From Pelagibacterium nitratireducens (GTDB lineage Bacteria; Pseudomonadota; Alphaproteobacteria; Rhizobiales; Devosiaceae): DNA of 64,000 bases. The notes beneath the pieces are model-generated. The model was given only the letters and a program-made list of their open reading frames with translations, was not told the origin of the DNA and searched no databases. The stretch is taken from positions 372,001 to 436,000 of the forward strand of contig NZ_CP146275.1 in NCBI RefSeq assembly GCF_037044555.1, in the 5' to 3' direction. Positions 55,783 to 64,000 of the stretch are shown here, piece after piece; within the stretch, counting starts at the first letter, position 1; every line of letters starts with the position of its first letter. The translations under genes were made by a program, and so were the position numbers.

Positions 55783-56661
55783 TCATCCGAGCACCTTTTT
55801 CAGTTCAGCAATGAAATCGGTGAGAATACGCGACGGAGGGCGATGGGGTGGCAATATCAGCAGGGTACGAAAGTGCAACTCGGGCTCGAAGGGGCGCAAT
55901 ACCAGTCCGTGGCCCAGATACGGTTCGGCCGTCAGCGGATTGACCAGTCCAACACCCAGGCCTTCTGCCACCATAGCGCATATCGTCGTCGAAAACGGAG
56001 TTTCGAGTATGATGTGTGGTGTGACGTTGGCGCGCTCAAAGGCGGCTTCCGCTTCCTGACGAGTGGTATCCTCGGGAGACAGAGCGATAAATCTGCGGCC
56101 CGCAAGGTCCGCCGGGCGAACAATGTCGCATCCCGTCAGTTCGTGGTCCTCAGGCATTGCGACAGCAACCCGGAAACTCGCGAACGGGCGAACATCTATA
56201 CCTGTGGTATCGATCTCATCGGCGACAATTCCCAGGTCGAATTGCCCCGAAGCGACCAGATCTCGCGCAACCGACGAGGTTCGTGTCTGGAGCGTAATCG
56301 CTATGTTGGGGTGGTGCTTTGTAAAACCATGGAGGGCCCGCGGCGCCAGATTGGTGGAGAGGGCAGAAAGGCAGGCAATACGCAGCTTGCCAGAGCCAAA
56401 ATCACGGATGCGGGCGGCTGCACTACGGAGTTCTGTCAGTCCGGTGAACGCCTGCTCTATCTCCCGAAAGAAAAGCTGGCCTTCGGCTGTTGGCCGCAGA
56501 CGTCCCTTTATACGATCAAAGACCGGGAAACCGATCGCTCTTTCCAACTCCTGGATCATCTTGCTCACCGCAGGCTGCGATATGCGCAGGACCTCCGCCG
56601 CGCGTGCGGTGGTGCCGTTGGTGACCACAGCGCGAAACACCTCGATCTGACGCAGGTTCAT
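55783..56661 (-). CDS. LysR-family regulator
   Basis: 292 residues. The helix-turn-helix TARAAEVLRISQPAVSKMIQ lies at 18-37, followed by the ligand-binding domain (LRIACLSALSTNLAPRALHG and SGQFDLGIVADEIDTTGIDV). It is divergent from the PLP-enzyme gene and convergent with the ABC operon. The shared gap (56662-56770) is the likely site of action. Confidence 0.9.
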   Translation of the reverse strand: MNLRQIEVFRAVVTNGTTARAAEVLRISQPAVSKMIQELERAIGFPVFDRIKGRLRPTAEGQLFFREIEQAFTGLTELRSAAARIRDFGSGKLRIACLSALSTNLAPRALHGFTKHHPNIAITLQTRTSSVARDLVASGQFDLGIVADEIDTTGIDVRPFASFRVAVAMPEDHELTGCDIVRPADLAGRRFIALSPEDTTRQEAEAAFERANVTPHIILETPFSTTICAMVAEGLGVGLVNPLTAEPYLGHGLVLRPFEPELHFRTLLILPPHRPPSRILTDFIAELKKVLG

Positions 56662-56770
56662 CAGTAGATCCCTCCCAAACGAGATCTATCAATAAGAATG
56701 CAGAATTCAAAACACAACATCAATAACTATAGCGAATTGAATCTCGCCTTTTCGGCGCGGGAAGGAAACA

Positions 56771-57967
56771 ATGCGAATGAGTGATTTGACTGAATGTGTC
56801 GTCACGCCGCGTGTCGCTACCGACGGTTTCGATCCAGTTGGCGTGGGGGTACATCGCGCTTCCACGATCGTGTTCGCCGACGCGGCAGCATATGCCAGCA
56901 GGGGAGACCGCGGCGACAAGGGATATTCTTATGGACTATACGGCACGCCTACGACCCGAACATTGGAAGAGAAGCTGTCGCGGCTGGAGCAGGCTTCACG
57001 AACGTTCCTTGTGCCGTCGGGACAAGCCGCGAACGCCTTGGCTGTGATGGCCTTGGTCGGGGCAGGGCAACACATTGTGCTGGCGGACACAGTCTATCCA
57101 CCCATGCGCGAATTCGCGCTCAGTGATCTGGCGCGCATGGGCGTATCGGTTGACTTCTTCAATCCCACGGACCTCGATGATCTGCGACAGAAGATGCGGT
57201 CAGAAACGCGCATCGTTTGGTGCGAGAGCCCGGGTTCAACGACGATGGAAGTGATGGATATTCCCGCCGCCGCTGAAATCGCGCACCAGGTCGGTGCCCT
57301 TCTCGGGGTCGACAATACCTGGGCGACACCGCTGAATCTGAAACCCTTGGCGTTGGGTGCAGATCTCGTCACCGAGGCGCTGACGAAGTACATTGCTGGT
57401 CATTCCGATGTTCTGCTGGGGTCGATTTCAGTCAGGGATCCCGAACTGGCGGGCCCGATCAAAGGCGCGATCGGCCGTATGGGTATTGGTGCATCGCCCG
57501 ATGATGCCTCACTTGTGCTCCGAGGGCTCGAGACGCTGGGCGTGCGGCTGCGCCATAGTGAGGCGGTGGCCCGCCGCTTCTGCGAACGGCTGGTCGGCCA
57601 TCCCATGATCGACCAAGTGCTTTTTCCCGCGCTTCCGGGCGCTCCTGGATACGCGCTTTTTCAACGGGACTTTTTAGGCGCAAGCGGCGTATTCACGCTG
57701 ACATTTTCCGAAGAAGTTGCCCCTCACGTCTGGCCCGCTCTCGACTCCCTGGGCCTTTTCGCAATCGGCGCCTCTTGGGGAGGAACGCGCAGCCTCGTAG
57801 CTCCGATGCCGGTGCGTGGCAGTCGCAGCGTCACGCAATGGACGAGCCCGGACATCACGTTGCGCGTCTCCATAGGTCTGGAGGAGGAAACCGAGCTGTG
57901 GGAAGATCTGCGGCGTTTCCTTGCTGCGCTCGAGCAATACAGCAGCGCCTCAAGTGCCGCCCAGTGA
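56771..57967 (+). CDS. PLP-dependent C-S lyase-type enzyme (cystathionine beta-lyase-like)
   Basis: 398 residues, GGAAGGAAAC site. Cys/Met-metabolism PLP fold: SYGLYGTPTTRTLEEKLSRL, VPSGQAANALAVMALVGAG, LGVDNTWATPLNLKPLA, and PLP Lys in TEALTKYIAGHSD. It is closest to bacterial cystathionine beta-lyases (PatB/MetC type), but the setting is catabolic rather than methionine synthesis. It would release pyruvate and ammonia from a beta-substituted alanine, or act as a gamma-lyase. Confidence 0.85.
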   Translation: MRMSDLTECVVTPRVATDGFDPVGVGVHRASTIVFADAAAYASRGDRGDKGYSYGLYGTPTTRTLEEKLSRLEQASRTFLVPSGQAANALAVMALVGAGQHIVLADTVYPPMREFALSDLARMGVSVDFFNPTDLDDLRQKMRSETRIVWCESPGSTTMEVMDIPAAAEIAHQVGALLGVDNTWATPLNLKPLALGADLVTEALTKYIAGHSDVLLGSISVRDPELAGPIKGAIGRMGIGASPDDASLVLRGLETLGVRLRHSEAVARRFCERLVGHPMIDQVLFPALPGAPGYALFQRDFLGASGVFTLTFSEEVAPHVWPALDSLGLFAIGASWGGTRSLVAPMPVRGSRSVTQWTSPDITLRVSIGLEEETELWEDLRRFLAALEQYSSASSAAQ

Positions 57968-58098
57968 TTATTTAATCATCATTGCGGTCCATCGAGACGA
58001 CCTTTGCATGCCAGGACCTCTCTGGATTCGCATCAATCAGAAGCGCCCAATTCAATTCTGGTCCCACACCAATCATTCCCACTAAAAGGAGTCGCGCC

Positions 58099-59502
58099 GT
58101 GTCAAAAATTGACCTCGTGCTCACGGAAGTTGACGAAAATCTTGATGACTCCACGAGCAAATTGCTTGACCTTGTCGCGATACCCTCGATCTCGAGCGAA
58201 GCATCCGGCAGGGCAGGTATTGCGGAGGCAGCCGACTGGTTGCGCCGTGAATTGCTGGAGATCGGCTTCACTACGACTGTTGCAGAAACTAAAGGTCATC
58301 CGGTCGTCTTGGCGCGTTCCACCGAACGACCGAGGATTGATGATTTGCGCCTGCTGTTCTACGGCCACTATGACGTTCAGCCGGTAACTCCTCTTGACGA
58401 TTGGGCGCACGATCCATTCGCGCCCGAGATAATAGAGGAGGATGGCGTTCATAGGTTCTACGGCCGTGGCGCATCCGACAGCAAAAGCCAACTCTGGTCG
58501 TTCATTGAGGCCCTGCGGGCTTGGAAATCGGTATATGGCACCTTTCCCGCGGAGATCGTGATCATGCTCGAGGGCGAGGAGGAGACGGGTTCTCCAAGCC
58601 TTGCTGAGTTCATCGAGCAATATCGAGACGACCTGCAATGCGACGTCGCCTTTATATGTGACAGCGATATGTGGTCGCCCACACAGCCGGCGATCACAAC
58701 TCAGCTCAAGGGCCTAATTCATGAGAAGGTCACCATTTCCGCCCCAAACCCTGACCTGCATTCAGGCCACTATGGAGCGGTTGCCGCCAATCCGATCCGT
58801 ATTTTGAGCACCATCCTTTCGGCGCTCCACGATGACCAGGGACGTGTGAGTTTGGACGGATTCTACGATGCGGTGATAGAGATTTCAGAGCATCAGCGCG
58901 AGCAGTGGCGTTCGATCGCCGAGAGCGCGGATGTGGGCGAGGGGGTGAGCTTTGCTGGGGGTGGCATCGAAGACGGCTATACGCCGATCGAAGCAATGTG
59001 GGGGCGGCCCACCGTCGACATCAATGGCATTAGCGGTGGAAATCAGGGGCCGGGAGAACGCTCGGTGTTGCCGGGGGCCGCGTCCGCTCGCCTTTCTTTC
59101 CGGCTGGTAGCCGACCAGGATCCACAGATGGTCCGAGACAGCTTCAGAAAGTTCGTTACTTCGCGTGTTCCCTCTGGGTGTGAGGTCGCATTTGAAGGCT
59201 CCGGCGGCAGCGCCGCGGTTCGCCTTTCCGAGACCAATCCGTTTCTGAGGGCGGCCGCCCGTGGCCTTGAGGCTGAATGGCAGTCACCTCCTGTGCTGAA
59301 AGGCACGGGTGGGGCCATTCCACTCGTTGGACAGCTTAGCCAAGTTCTTGGACTAGACTGTGTTGTTATAGGGTTCATTCTCTCGAGTGACGCCATTCAC
59401 GCGCCGGACGAGCATTATGACGTGGAGCGATTCCAGAGGGGGACGCGAAGCTGGGTGCGCATTTTCGAGGAAGTTGTCAAGGAGCGGACCACGGCTGACT
59501 GA
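58099..59502 (+). CDS. M20-family dipeptidase
   Basis: 467 residues from a GTG at 58099 with AAAGGAG upstream. The metal ligands are His in YGHYDVQP, Asp in GRGASDSKSQ, Glu pair in LEGEEETGSPS, and the late His in SDAIHAPDEHYD. The dimerisation insert GISGGNQGPGERSVLPGAAS is clear. It belongs to the cytosolic non-specific dipeptidase group. It follows the PLP enzyme gene by about 130 bases. Confidence 0.92.
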   Translation: MSKIDLVLTEVDENLDDSTSKLLDLVAIPSISSEASGRAGIAEAADWLRRELLEIGFTTTVAETKGHPVVLARSTERPRIDDLRLLFYGHYDVQPVTPLDDWAHDPFAPEIIEEDGVHRFYGRGASDSKSQLWSFIEALRAWKSVYGTFPAEIVIMLEGEEETGSPSLAEFIEQYRDDLQCDVAFICDSDMWSPTQPAITTQLKGLIHEKVTISAPNPDLHSGHYGAVAANPIRILSTILSALHDDQGRVSLDGFYDAVIEISEHQREQWRSIAESADVGEGVSFAGGGIEDGYTPIEAMWGRPTVDINGISGGNQGPGERSVLPGAASARLSFRLVADQDPQMVRDSFRKFVTSRVPSGCEVAFEGSGGSAAVRLSETNPFLRAAARGLEAEWQSPPVLKGTGGAIPLVGQLSQVLGLDCVVIGFILSSDAIHAPDEHYDVERFQRGTRSWVRIFEEVVKERTTAD

Positions 59503-59604
59503 GTGTTTGGCCGCGTCCACTGACACTGCCAGCACCTTCCGGTTGCAGCCGGCGCGTACATGCCTGCTCGCTATCATTCTGGTCCTTGCCCGAGCTCCGT
59601 TACA

Positions 59605-60873
59605 ATGACATCAAGTGTTCGTTCAGTTCCGTTCCTGCGACTGTGGTGCGGCAATACCGCTTCCGCCGTCGCCACCTGGGCGTTGCCCTTCATCCTGGGT
59701 TTTGCTGTATCGACCGGGGCTGTAGATGCCATCCAGCTTGGGATTTTGCTGGCTCTGCGCGCGACTGGCTTTCTCATCGGTGTACCGATCGGCGGCGTGT
59801 TGGCAGACCGGGGAGGACGCAGGCGTATCCTGCTGGTGGCCGGCTTGATTGCCGCCGCGGGGACTCTGCTTACCTCGCTTCTCGTTGTCGGAGAGAACAC
59901 GACAGAGGGATTCATGCTGGTCATCGCTGGTGTGATTTTATCAGGAATTGGCCAGGGCGCCAGCCGGCCAGCCTACCAAGCCATCGTACCCGCGATCATT
60001 TCCAGAGGTAGTTTTCAGGCGGCCAATGCCGCGCTAAGCCTGTCAGCGAGAACAACCGGTTTAATAGGTCCCGCTTTGGCGGTCCTCATCGCGACGACCT
60101 TGGGTATAGGTGCCGCGTTTGTTGCAATTTTCGTCCTTTGGATCGTGAGCGGATTGCTTCCCCCATGGCCAGAAAATGACAAGGGGATTGATCCCGGGGG
60201 CCTTTCCAGTAGCTCACGGATTTACCGCTTCGCCGGCGACCTCGTTGAAGGCTACAAGGAGGCAAGGCGCCATCCGTGGTTTTTCTCCGGGCTCACCGCC
60301 CTCTCAGCGGTGATAGCGGCCGGCTGGTCGGTCACCAACGTGCTGACGCCGCAGCTAAGCCAGGCCGTTTTTGGTGACGCTTCCCTGCTCGCCGGAACCG
60401 CGACCGCCTATGCCTGCGGGGCAATCGGTGGAGCCGTGATCCTATCGAATTGGAAGCCGACCAAGCGCGGCTGGTGGGCTCTCGCCGGCCTCGGCATCTA
60501 CGCAGTGGTACCGTTTAGCCTCCTGTTCTCCGAGACGTACTGGATACCAGTGGTTGCGTACTTCATAGCGGGGATCGGTGCCGAACTTTTTAATATAGTC
60601 TGGTTCACAGCAATCCAGCAGGAGATGGAGGAGAGCAAGTTGGCGCGGGTTTCGTCGCTGGATTTTATCGTCTCCTATGGTCTCGCTCCACTCGGGCTAT
60701 CTGTCATCGCTCCGCTGGCCGTATGGGTCGGTACTTCTACCGTCCTGGTCGCGGCCTCGATAATCTGCCTTTTGGCGGCATTATTGGCCAGCGCGGCTCA
60801 AACGAGCGGGAGTTTCAGCGTTGAGCGCGCGAACTTCCTTGGGAGCACGCGGCCATCAGCACGGAACGACTGA
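59605..60873 (+). CDS. MFS transporter
   Basis: 422 residues from ATG 59605 (the frame opens at 59560). Twelve helices; the motif A loop is GVLADRGGRRRILLVAGLIA. The central loop KGIDPGGLSSSSRIYRFAGD is followed by six more helices. It could export a waste product or import a related compound. It stands between the dipeptidase and aspartase genes. Confidence 0.88.
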   Translation: MTSSVRSVPFLRLWCGNTASAVATWALPFILGFAVSTGAVDAIQLGILLALRATGFLIGVPIGGVLADRGGRRRILLVAGLIAAAGTLLTSLLVVGENTTEGFMLVIAGVILSGIGQGASRPAYQAIVPAIISRGSFQAANAALSLSARTTGLIGPALAVLIATTLGIGAAFVAIFVLWIVSGLLPPWPENDKGIDPGGLSSSSRIYRFAGDLVEGYKEARRHPWFFSGLTALSAVIAAGWSVTNVLTPQLSQAVFGDASLLAGTATAYACGAIGGAVILSNWKPTKRGWWALAGLGIYAVVPFSLLFSETYWIPVVAYFIAGIGAELFNIVWFTAIQQEMEESKLARVSSLDFIVSYGLAPLGLSVIAPLAVWVGTSTVLVAASIICLLAALLASAAQTSGSFSVERANFLGSTRPSARND

Positions 60874-60924
60874 ACACCATGACTGCGTTCAAAGGGGTGT
60901 GGCATGATCGGAGGCAGCAACAAC

Positions 60925-62325
60925 CTATGCAATTTCATCGCTGAAACTGGTGCTGGCACGTGCAAGTTCGATAATGTCCTCGCGCGTTAGAAGGCCGCGC
61001 TTCAACGCCAGTTCAGTGAAGGGGCGCCCCTCGGCGACAGAGGCGCGAACGAGTTTTGAAACCGCGGCGTATCCTAGCTTTGGCACAAAGACTGTCGCTA
61101 GAGCGGGGGACTGTATCAGGTTCTCCAACGAGCGGTCGATGTCTGCCTCGAGAGTCGCAATGCAGCGCTCGGCCAAAATCGGGACTGATTTCGAGAGAAG
61201 ATCGATTGAGTCCAACAGCCTGAAGGCGATGACGGGTTCAAAGTGATTGATCTCTAGCTGTCCATGCAGGCACGCGAGTGAAACCGTCGTGTCGTTGCCG
61301 ATGACGGCGAAAGCGACTTGCTGCATCATCATCGGTAGAACGGGATTGATCTTGCCAGGCATGATGGACGAACCGGGCTGCACCGCGGGAAGCCGCAGTT
61401 CACCCAGGCCGCTGTTCGCATCTGACGAGAGGACAATGAGATCGGAAGCAATTTTCCCGATAACCTCGGCGCAGATTCGAATTTCCGACGATATTCGCGC
61501 AAACCCGTCAGCGTTCTGCATTGCGTCGAACATGTTTTCGCCGGGCCGCACGTCGTCTCCGATGATGTCGCGAAGATGCCTATACACGGCGTCGCGATAG
61601 CCGGGGGCGGCTCCGAGACCTGTACCGATGGCGGTTCCGCCAAGAGGTAGGAAAAGCATGTCGTCGCGTAGCGCGGCCAATTTTTCCACCAGCCGCCTGA
61701 TCGCCGCCGCGTATCCGCCAAAGGCCTGCCCAAGCCTCATCGGCTGCGCCGCTTGCAGGCAGGTCCGACCAACCCGTAGAACATCATCAAAATGCTGGGC
61801 GCGGCTCTCCAGCGCTGCAGCGAGCCGCGACAGGACGGTGATCAATGTCTGGGATTTCTCGTAAATCGCCAGCTTGATCGCAGCCGGCACGACATCATTT
61901 GTGGATTGCCCCATATTGACGTGATCGTTGGGGTGGATTCGCTCCCATTGGCCAGGCTCGTCGCCCAGAAGCTGCAGAGCGCGGTTGGCGATCACCTCGT
62001 TCATATTCATGTTGGTGGAGGTGCCGCCCGAGCCTTCCAGCATGTCGATGACGAACTGATCGGCATGGAGGCCACTTTCGATTTCCACAGCCGCGTCCTC
62101 GATCGCCCCTGCTATATCAGCGGGCAACACACCAATATCGCGATTAGCCGCCGCAGCTGCACGTTTGATGCGCGCAAGCGCCCTGAGCAGTTCGGGCGCA
62201 TCGCCGAGTTTTCGAAACGAAATGTTGAAGTTTTCTTGGCCCCGCAACGTTGCCACCCCATAAAGCGCTCCGGATGGCAATCGCCGGGAACCCAGGCTGT
62301 CGGTTTCGGTACGTGTGTTCGGCAT
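60925..62325 (-). CDS. aspA: aspartate ammonia-lyase
   Basis: 466 residues. Fumarase/aspartase signature GSSIMPGKINPVLP near 318-331, with the catalytic Ser in that loop. Earlier GSGGTSTNMNMNEVIANRAL and NDHVNMGQSTNDVVPAAIKL bind the substrate. It deaminates aspartate to fumarate. Close relatives such as ergothionase share the signature, so a variant substrate cannot be excluded. It is divergent from the asparaginase-family gene. Confidence 0.87.
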   Translation of the reverse strand: MPNTRTETDSLGSRRLPSGALYGVATLRGQENFNISFRKLGDAPELLRALARIKRAAAAANRDIGVLPADIAGAIEDAAVEIESGLHADQFVIDMLEGSGGTSTNMNMNEVIANRALQLLGDEPGQWERIHPNDHVNMGQSTNDVVPAAIKLAIYEKSQTLITVLSRLAAALESRAQHFDDVLRVGRTCLQAAQPMRLGQAFGGYAAAIRRLVEKLAALRDDMLFLPLGGTAIGTGLGAAPGYRDAVYRHLRDIIGDDVRPGENMFDAMQNADGFARISSEIRICAEVIGKIASDLIVLSSDANSGLGELRLPAVQPGSSIMPGKINPVLPMMMQQVAFAVIGNDTTVSLACLHGQLEINHFEPVIAFRLLDSIDLLSKSVPILAERCIATLEADIDRSLENLIQSPALATVFVPKLGYAAVSKLVRASVAEGRPFTELALKRGLLTREDIIELARASTSFSDEIA

Positions 62326-62505
62326 GCTTATTCCTGCGGACGGTGTGATGTCTCGAGAATGGCAAATTGGACATCCTTTTTGAACGCAAGAACTCAGGTA
62401 TCAGCGAGATCACTCATCAGCATTATATGTATTCATACTTGTCATTGATCATTGCTGGGCTTCAGCTAACGGGATAGGCGGATCCCGCATGGGAGGACTA
62501 ATCTG

Positions 62506-63492
62506 ATGCCGAAGATCGCTTTTATTGGAACTGGTGGAACCATTGCGTCGATCGGAAGCGGCCCGTTTGACCTGCTTGATTACAATGCTTCAAACGCGCG
62601 CGTGAACGCGCGGGCGATACTTGACCGGACCGGGCTGGCGGAGACGATTGGCGATATTGTACCGATTGATTTCAGGACCTTCGATAGCTCGGCCGTCTCC
62701 CATACTGACTGGTCAGAGCTGGCGGACCTTTGTTGGGAACTGGCGCAGGACACGAGCCTTACCGGAATTGTTATCGGCCACGGAACAGCCACCCTTGAGG
62801 AGACTGCCTGGCTGCTTTCCCTCGTTCTCGATCTAAACGTCCCTGTCATTCTAACGGGAGCGATGCGCCCGCTGTCGGGTTTGTCCTCGGATGCCGGGGC
62901 GAACCTGGCAGCAGCCATTCACGTCGCAGACGCCGCGTATCGAGGCCGAAATTGTGGCGTCTTTGTCGTTCTCAATAACGAGATACATGCGCCGCGCACT
63001 GTCACAAAGGCACATACCCTGCGGCTCAACGCGTTCAAGTCGCCCTGGGAAGGACCTATAGGCACCGTCGATGGGCTTGCTGTTAGGTTTACACGGCAAG
63101 AACTGCACAGAAGACCGCTGTCGTTTGGGCGTGGTCTCCTGCGCAAGCTGCCGCGCGTGGATATCGCCTACAGCTATGTCGGGGCTGATGGGTGCGCGAT
63201 CAAAGCCTTCGTGAACGCCGGGGCGAGAGGCGTGGTTTCGGCCGGGTTCGGTCCCGGTATGGGAACGCCTGCGGAAACAAAAGCGCTGGCGGAAGCGATA
63301 GAAGCGGGGGTGATCGTCGTCCAGTCTTCCCGTACAGGAGCGGGGAAGGTGGTCGACAGCGCCGGCCATAGAGACCTCGGCATCATAGCCGGCAATGATC
63401 TCAGCCCTCAAAAGGCACGCATAGTGCTCGCGCTCTGTCTGGCGCGGGGCGACACTCGCGACGAAATTGGACGCGCCTTTCAGTCTATCTGA
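62506..63492 (+). CDS. asparaginase-family protein with altered second motif
   Basis: 328 residues. The first motif FIGTGGTIASIGSGPFD supplies the catalytic Thr. The second, usually HGTDTxEETA, reads GHGTATLEETAWLL: Asp is replaced by Ala. The Lys of VTKAHT is kept. GVVSAGFGPGMG and VVQSSRTGAG complete the C-terminal lobe. It is probably a cytoplasmic asparaginase or a hydrolase for a related amide. The gene is divergent from aspA, and the two stops of the locus face the LysR gene at the right edge. Confidence 0.83.
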   Translation: MPKIAFIGTGGTIASIGSGPFDLLDYNASNARVNARAILDRTGLAETIGDIVPIDFRTFDSSAVSHTDWSELADLCWELAQDTSLTGIVIGHGTATLEETAWLLSLVLDLNVPVILTGAMRPLSGLSSDAGANLAAAIHVADAAYRGRNCGVFVVLNNEIHAPRTVTKAHTLRLNAFKSPWEGPIGTVDGLAVRFTRQELHRRPLSFGRGLLRKLPRVDIAYSYVGADGCAIKAFVNAGARGVVSAGFGPGMGTPAETKALAEAIEAGVIVVQSSRTGAGKVVDSAGHRDLGIIAGNDLSPQKARIVLALCLARGDTRDEIGRAFQSI

Positions 63493-64000
63493 ACGTCGCC
63501 GAGCAACTCAGGCGTCCAGACCATGTCGTCAGCTAGGTCCTTAAGCCACGGTATCTGCGTCACGGTCCGGTCCTTTGTGTGGCGTCTCAGTAAATTACGT
63601 GCCGTCTCTGCTATGCGCGAACCGAGCGGTTCGAGTTCGCCGCACCGGGTTATGAGCATCAGTTCCCTTGAAAAGCCGGGGCTGGGCAATGGCAGCACGG
63701 TCAGCGATGAAAGATGGCTTGCGCCTTGAGCGAGGCAGAGTGGCGTCGTGATTGAGATGCCAACGCCACCCGCCACCATCGCGAGCAGCGAATCCGAGGT
63801 ATCAAATGACAGCACACGCGGATGCTCAATACGTAGCCGTCTTAGATGCCGCTCCACCTGCATACCCATGTGCGAGCGCGCACTGTAACGGATGAGACGG
63901 CGCTCGGACAAAACATCGCGCAGGGGCCTGTCGCGCAGCGTTTCGGCCCAGGCTCGTGGACAAACCAGTACGAAAGGTTCGCGAAAAAGCGGGAATCGCA
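63480..64000 (-). CDS. LysR-family regulator, 5' part beyond the window
   Basis: About 173 residues of the C-terminal effector domain (PLFREPFVLVCPRAWAETL, then SFDTSDSLLAMVAGGVGISI and PSPGFSRELMLITR). The helix-turn-helix lies outside the right edge. It overlaps the asparaginase-family gene end by 13 bases on the opposite strand and is likely its regulator. Confidence 0.8.
   Translation of the reverse strand, partial: RFPLFREPFVLVCPRAWAETLRDRPLRDVLSERRLIRYSARSHMGMQVERHLRRLRIEHPRVLSFDTSDSLLAMVAGGVGISITTPLCLAQGASHLSSLTVLPLPSPGFSRELMLITRCGELEPLGSRIAETARNLLRRHTKDRTVTQIPWLKDLADDMVWTPELLGDVQID

Noticed and set aside
55738..56667. 309-codon plus-strand frame
   Set aside because: Antisense to the LysR gene, which has full family motifs.

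Overview
The window looks like about 64 kb of a GC-rich alphaproteobacterium, most likely Hyphomicrobiales (a Devosia or Pelagibacterium-like relative; this is inference). The signs are a PQQ-linked ABC cluster, short stress genes typical of that order (TIGR02587/TIGR02588 pair, DUF892, DUF202, DUF4167, DUF983), and promoters matching the alphaproteobacterial general-stress consensus GGAAC-N16-CGTT. I saw no rRNA, tRNA or CRISPR array.

Layout. 1-3.4 kb: a PQQ/alcohol-oxidation accessory locus (binding protein, YVTN beta-propeller, small secreted beta protein, divergent ABC ATPase) whose usual permease is absent here; a 46-bp triplicated dyad repeat follows. 3.6-8.4 kb: a cryptic mobilisation module with two unknown proteins, a ParA-like P-loop protein, a terminator, a dyad/GTGAC-repeat stretch that may be oriT, and a MobV/Pre-type relaxase. 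8.4-16.6 kb: a defence/addiction and decay zone with Phd/PIN, scrambled HigB plus HigA, a micro-ORF string ending in a secreted nuclease, an orphan VapB, stubs of an AAA ATPase and a PIN toxin, Phd plus a PemK-like toxin, a truncated IS91-associated recombinase, a Fic protein with its inhibitory motif, and a complete IS5-family element.

17-31 kb: a stress island with several genes behind EcfG-like promoters. It holds a TIGR02587/02588 membrane pair, an SRPBCC protein, a zinc alcohol dehydrogenase, manganese catalase, ferritin-like DUF892, DUF202, a GH13 enzyme overlapping a flavin oxidoreductase, a short-chain dehydrogenase and an agmatinase-family enzyme. 31-50 kb: a scrambled PAS protein, a LysE exporter, a cold operon (CspA to fatty-acid desaturase), HemD overlapping an MFS transporter, PTS IIA, two GreA/GreB-fold proteins before glutamate dehydrogenase, MetY, an NsrR-type nitrosative module (NsrR, truncated haemoglobin, a DoxX-DUF305 fusion, DUF983), a uracil-DNA glycosylase-like protein, DUF488 with a TUDOR-like protein, and an HPP-CBS protein.

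50.6-53.2 kb: a decayed metal/redox locus (frameshifted glutaredoxin-MauE fusion, divergent MerR regulator clipped by an ISL3 transposase fragment) and about 1 kb without a recognisable gene. 53.2-64 kb: an intact catabolic locus with a polar amino-acid ABC transporter, LysR regulator, PLP C-S lyase-type enzyme, M20 dipeptidase, MFS carrier, aspartase and an unusual asparaginase-family protein, plus a second LysR gene at the right edge. Together these would import a small amino-acid conjugate, cleave it and feed aspartate/fumarate and pyruvate to central metabolism; the substrate is not evident.
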